From the NCBI RefSeq assembly GCF_018323985.1, contig NZ_AP024590.1:1364001-1428000 (forward strand): a stretch of 64,000 nucleotides of DNA, in the 5' to 3' direction. Under the pieces are notes generated by a model, which saw only the letters and a program-made list of their open reading frames with translations, did no database searches and was not told the DNA's origin. How positions within the stretch are numbered: position 1 is the first letter of the stretch; every line of letters starts with the position of its first letter. Shown here piece by piece: positions 60,879 through 64,000 of this stretch. This DNA is from Enterobacter kobei (GTDB lineage Bacteria; Pseudomonadota; Gammaproteobacteria; Enterobacterales; Enterobacteriaceae). A program made the position numbers and the translations under genes.

Positions 60879-60969
60879 GTCAACTCCTGTCGTTGCAGTC
60901 GCGTCGCAGAATGGAGTATAGGCATAACCCCGGCGCGATGAGTTTTCATGAGTGACAGACGTGCCGTAA

Positions 60970-61656
<687 letters not shown>

Positions 61657-61712
61657 TCGACGGTCAGAGATCCGCTATCATTAGACGGGATTTTTACCAC
61701 GAGGTTTGCGCA

Positions 61713-62264
61713 ATGAAGCTGATGTTTGCTTCAGACATTCATGGATCGTTACCAGCCACCGAACGCGTGTTAACGCTGTTCGCCGAAAGCGGCGCGCAGT
61801 GGCTGGTGCTGCTGGGGGATCTGCTGAACCACGGGCCGCGTAACGCGTTGCCGGAAGGCTATGCGCCAGCGCAGGTGGCCGAGCGGCTTAACGAGCAGGC
61901 GGCGCGTATTATTGCGGTGCGCGGCAACTGCGACAGCGAAGTGGATCAGATGCTGCTTAATTTTCCTATTACCGCACCCTGGCAACAGGTGTTGCTGGAG
62001 GATCGGCGGCTGTTTCTGACCCACGGGCATCTGTTTGGCCCTGATCATCTGCCGCCGCTGGGGGCGGGAGATGTGCTGGTTTATGGACATACGCATTTGC
62101 CGGTAGCGGAACGACGGGGCGAGGTGATTCATTTCAATCCCGGCTCGGTCAGCATTCCCAAAGGCGGACATGTCGCCAGCTACGGCATACTGGATGAAAA
62201 CGTTTTGCGTGTAATCGCACTGAATGATCAACGCGTTATTGCACAGGTCACGATTAATCCGTAA
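61713..62264 (+). CDS. yfcE: Phosphodiesterase YfcE
   Basis: Metallophosphoesterase of 183 residues, the MJ0936/YfcE family. Metal ligands lie in FASDIHGS, LLGDLLNHG, RGNCDSEVD, LTHGHLFGP and YGHTHLPVAER. E. coli YfcE is a manganese-dependent phosphodiesterase with an unknown natural substrate. The ATG at 61713 gives MKLMFASDIHGSLPA; upstream in-frame codons lie inside yfcF and are rejected. Confidence 0.95.
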   Translation: MKLMFASDIHGSLPATERVLTLFAESGAQWLVLLGDLLNHGPRNALPEGYAPAQVAERLNEQAARIIAVRGNCDSEVDQMLLNFPITAPWQQVLLEDRRLFLTHGHLFGPDHLPPLGAGDVLVYGHTHLPVAERRGEVIHFNPGSVSIPKGGHVASYGILDENVLRVIALNDQRVIAQVTINP

Positions 62265-62318
62265 TTTACCCGACAACCAAAAACGCGTCATAAGAGCGCT
62301 TAGAGAGAAGGTTTCCTG

Positions 62319-62864
62319 ATGGTGGAACAACGTCATTTTACAGGCACGGAATGGGTAGATATTGTCAACGAAGACAATGAGGTGATAGCGCAAGCCAGCC
62401 GCGAACAGATGCGCGCGCAGTGTCTGCGTCATCGCGCGACCTATATCGTTGTGCATGATGGCATGGGTAAAATTCTGGTGCAGCGCCGCACCGAGACCAA
62501 AGACTTTATGCCAGGGATGCTGGATGCCACCGCTGGTGGCGTGGTGCAGGCGGATGAAGTGTTACTCGATTCCGCGCGCCGGGAAGCCGAAGAGGAATTA
62601 GGCATTGCGGGCGTTCCGCTTGCCGAACACGGGCAGTTCTATTTCGAAGATGAACATTGCCGCGTCTGGGGCGCACTGTTCAGCTGCGTATCCCACGGCC
62701 CGTTCGCGTTACAGGAAGAGGAAGTCAGCGAAGTGTGCTGGATGACGCCGGAAGAGATCACCGCCCGCTGCGATGAATTCACCCCGGACTCGCTGAAAGC
62801 GCTGGCACTGTGGATGACCCGCAATGCCAACAACGATCAGCCAAAGCTTGAAACCGCGCAGTAA
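62319..62864 (+). CDS. yfcD: Nudix hydrolase YfcD
   Basis: Nudix protein of 181 residues, the IDI-like YfcD group. The Nudix box runs from [20 protein letters not shown] through ELGI near residues 70-92. [16 protein letters not shown] and [11 protein letters not shown] are typical. The substrate is unknown. It starts 54 bases after yfcE and is convergent with the LacI-type gene. Confidence 0.94.
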   Translation: MVEQRHFTGTEWVDIVNEDNEVIAQASREQMRAQCLRHRATYIVVHDGMGKILVQRRTETKDFMPGMLDATAGGVVQADEVLLDSARREAEEELGIAGVPLAEHGQFYFEDEHCRVWGALFSCVSHGPFALQEEEVSEVCWMTPEEITARCDEFTPDSLKALALWMTRNANNDQPKLETAQ

Positions 62865-62866
62865 CC

Positions 62867-63886
62867 TCAGCAACTCTCCCGCAGACACAGCGTCGAGGCA
62901 ATTGGCGCGCGTGTCGTCCAGTCATCATCATTCAGTCGCGCCAGCAGGGCGCGACCTGCTTCAATACCAATCTGGCGATGCGGCACGGCAATGGTGGTCA
63001 GCGGTGGCTGGCAGACCCGGCTGACATCGCTGTCCCCAAAGCCGACAATCGCCAGATCGTCCGGTACTTTGATCCGCCGACGCTGACACTCATAGAGCGC
63101 GCCACACGCCAGTTCATCTGACACGCACACCAGCGCATCCAGCTCCGGCCACGCCAGTAAAAATTCCGGCAGCTGCGCCGCACCGGTAGAAAAGGTGGGC
63201 GGCGCGGCGGCGTTAATTACCCGGTTCGGCGACATATGGTGGCGCAACATGGCTTTATACCAGCCCTGCAAATGCTGCTGGAAAATCCACTGTTCCTGAT
63301 TGGCGCACAGCAGGCCGATATTCTGATAGCCGCGCTGGATAAGCGTCTGCGTTAATTCCTGCATGGCGGCGACGTTATCAATACCGATATTCATATCGAT
63401 GGGATCGGTCCGCGTCGCGCCGATTTCCATCACCGGAATACTGGCGTTGGTCAGCCAGTGGCGCACGGTTTCGCTGTGCTCGACGCTCAGCAAAATGGCG
63501 GCGGCCAGGTTCGAGGCCAGCAGCGTTTCCAGCAGCTTTTCTTCCTGCTCCAGCCGGTGCTGCGACTCCGCCAGCATGATCTGATACCCCGCCGGTTGCA
63601 GCACCTGCTGGAGTCCGGCAAACATTTCCGAGCAGCCGGACTCCGCCAGATTTGGTACCACCATTGCAATCGTCCACGACGACGCGGAGGCAAGGGCGCT
63701 GGCGGCCAGATTGGGCAGATAACCCAGCTCCCGTACCGCCGCTTCAATTTTTTCACGTAGTTTGTCGGAAACCTGTTCAGGCGTGCGCAGCGCCCTGGAA
63801 ACCGTCATCGTGCCGACGCCCGCCAGTTGTGCAACGTCTGCCAGCGTCACCTTTCCGGTATTGCGCCGTTTTCGGGTAATAGACAT
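62867..63886 (-). CDS. LacI-family repressor, GntR-like
   Basis: DNA-binding regulator of 339 residues. The N-terminal HTH (VTLADVAQLAGVGTMTVSRAL, residues about 13-33) and hinge helix (LPNLAASALAS) are classical LacI. The C-terminal ligand domain includes MNIGIDNVAAM and LDALVCVSDELACGALYECQRR. It resembles the gluconate repressor GntR more than LacI or PurR. Any target would lie past 64000: the gap 63887-64000 has no gene, and TTACCGGGATAC near 63977 recalls a GntR operator half. Confidence 0.85.
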   Translation of the reverse strand: MSITRKRRNTGKVTLADVAQLAGVGTMTVSRALRTPEQVSDKLREKIEAAVRELGYLPNLAASALASASSWTIAMVVPNLAESGCSEMFAGLQQVLQPAGYQIMLAESQHRLEQEEKLLETLLASNLAAAILLSVEHSETVRHWLTNASIPVMEIGATRTDPIDMNIGIDNVAAMQELTQTLIQRGYQNIGLLCANQEQWIFQQHLQGWYKAMLRHHMSPNRVINAAAPPTFSTGAAQLPEFLLAWPELDALVCVSDELACGALYECQRRRIKVPDDLAIVGFGDSDVSRVCQPPLTTIAVPHRQIGIEAGRALLARLNDDDWTTRAPIASTLCLRESC

Positions 63887-64000
63887 TCTCGTTCCTGCGT
63901 AAAGACGATGATCTCAGTGGCTTTTTTCGATTTATTTATTCGTAGCAAGGCAAGTATACGCCGGATAAGCACATTATTACCGGGATACAGGACAATGATT

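Overview
The window is chromosomal DNA of a member of the Enterobacteriaceae. Almost every housekeeping protein matches the length and motifs of its E. coli counterpart, but gene order and accessory content differ: mtnK/mtnA are present, and blocks that are far apart in E. coli K-12 are adjacent here. A relative of Enterobacter, Kosakonia, Leclercia or Klebsiella fits best; the genus cannot be fixed from sequence reading alone. No tRNA, rRNA, insertion sequence, prophage or CRISPR array was seen.

Region 1 (1-16665) is the enterobactin locus: partial fes, ybdZ, entF and fepE on the plus strand; fepDGC on the minus strand; divergent entS; fepB on the minus strand; then entCEBAH. Fur-box-like sequences lie in the fepD/entS and fepB/entC divergent gaps. 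The genes together make enterobactin (EntC-B-A for 2,3-dihydroxybenzoate; EntE-B-F plus the MbtH-like YbdZ for assembly; EntH for proofreading), export it (EntS), import the ferric form (FepB-D-G-C) and hydrolyse it to release iron (Fes).

Region 2 (16746-23670) holds a yjiH-yjiG-M20 peptidase operon, cstA-ybdD (pyruvate/carbon starvation), a HigBA/RelE-like toxin-antitoxin remnant with an intact antitoxin and an apparently broken toxin, and hcxA (ybdH).

Region 3 (23832-37941) is accessory. It carries a ribose-type ABC importer followed by a cytosolic LVIVD-type beta-propeller protein of unknown function, a 1.8-kilo-residue inverse autotransporter (intimin/invasin family) with about 12 Ig-like repeats, a TetR regulator divergent from a RidA-superfamily gene with three matching palindromic operators between them, and the divergent mtnK/mtnA pair with a MetJ-box-like sequence.

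Region 4 (38015-64000) is the E. coli 52-minute block: mnmC, fabB, a BglA-like 6-phospho-beta-glucosidase, flk, pdxB-usg-truA-dedA, accD, folC-dedD, cvpA-purF-ubiX, argT, hisJQMP, a GNAT acetyltransferase, yfcH, folX, yfcG, yfcF, yfcE, yfcD and a LacI-family regulator at the right edge. The joint between regions 3 and 4 (37942-38014) is occupied by a REP-type palindrome. REP elements and a second family of CCCTCACCC/CCCTCTCCC palindromes mark many 3' ends.
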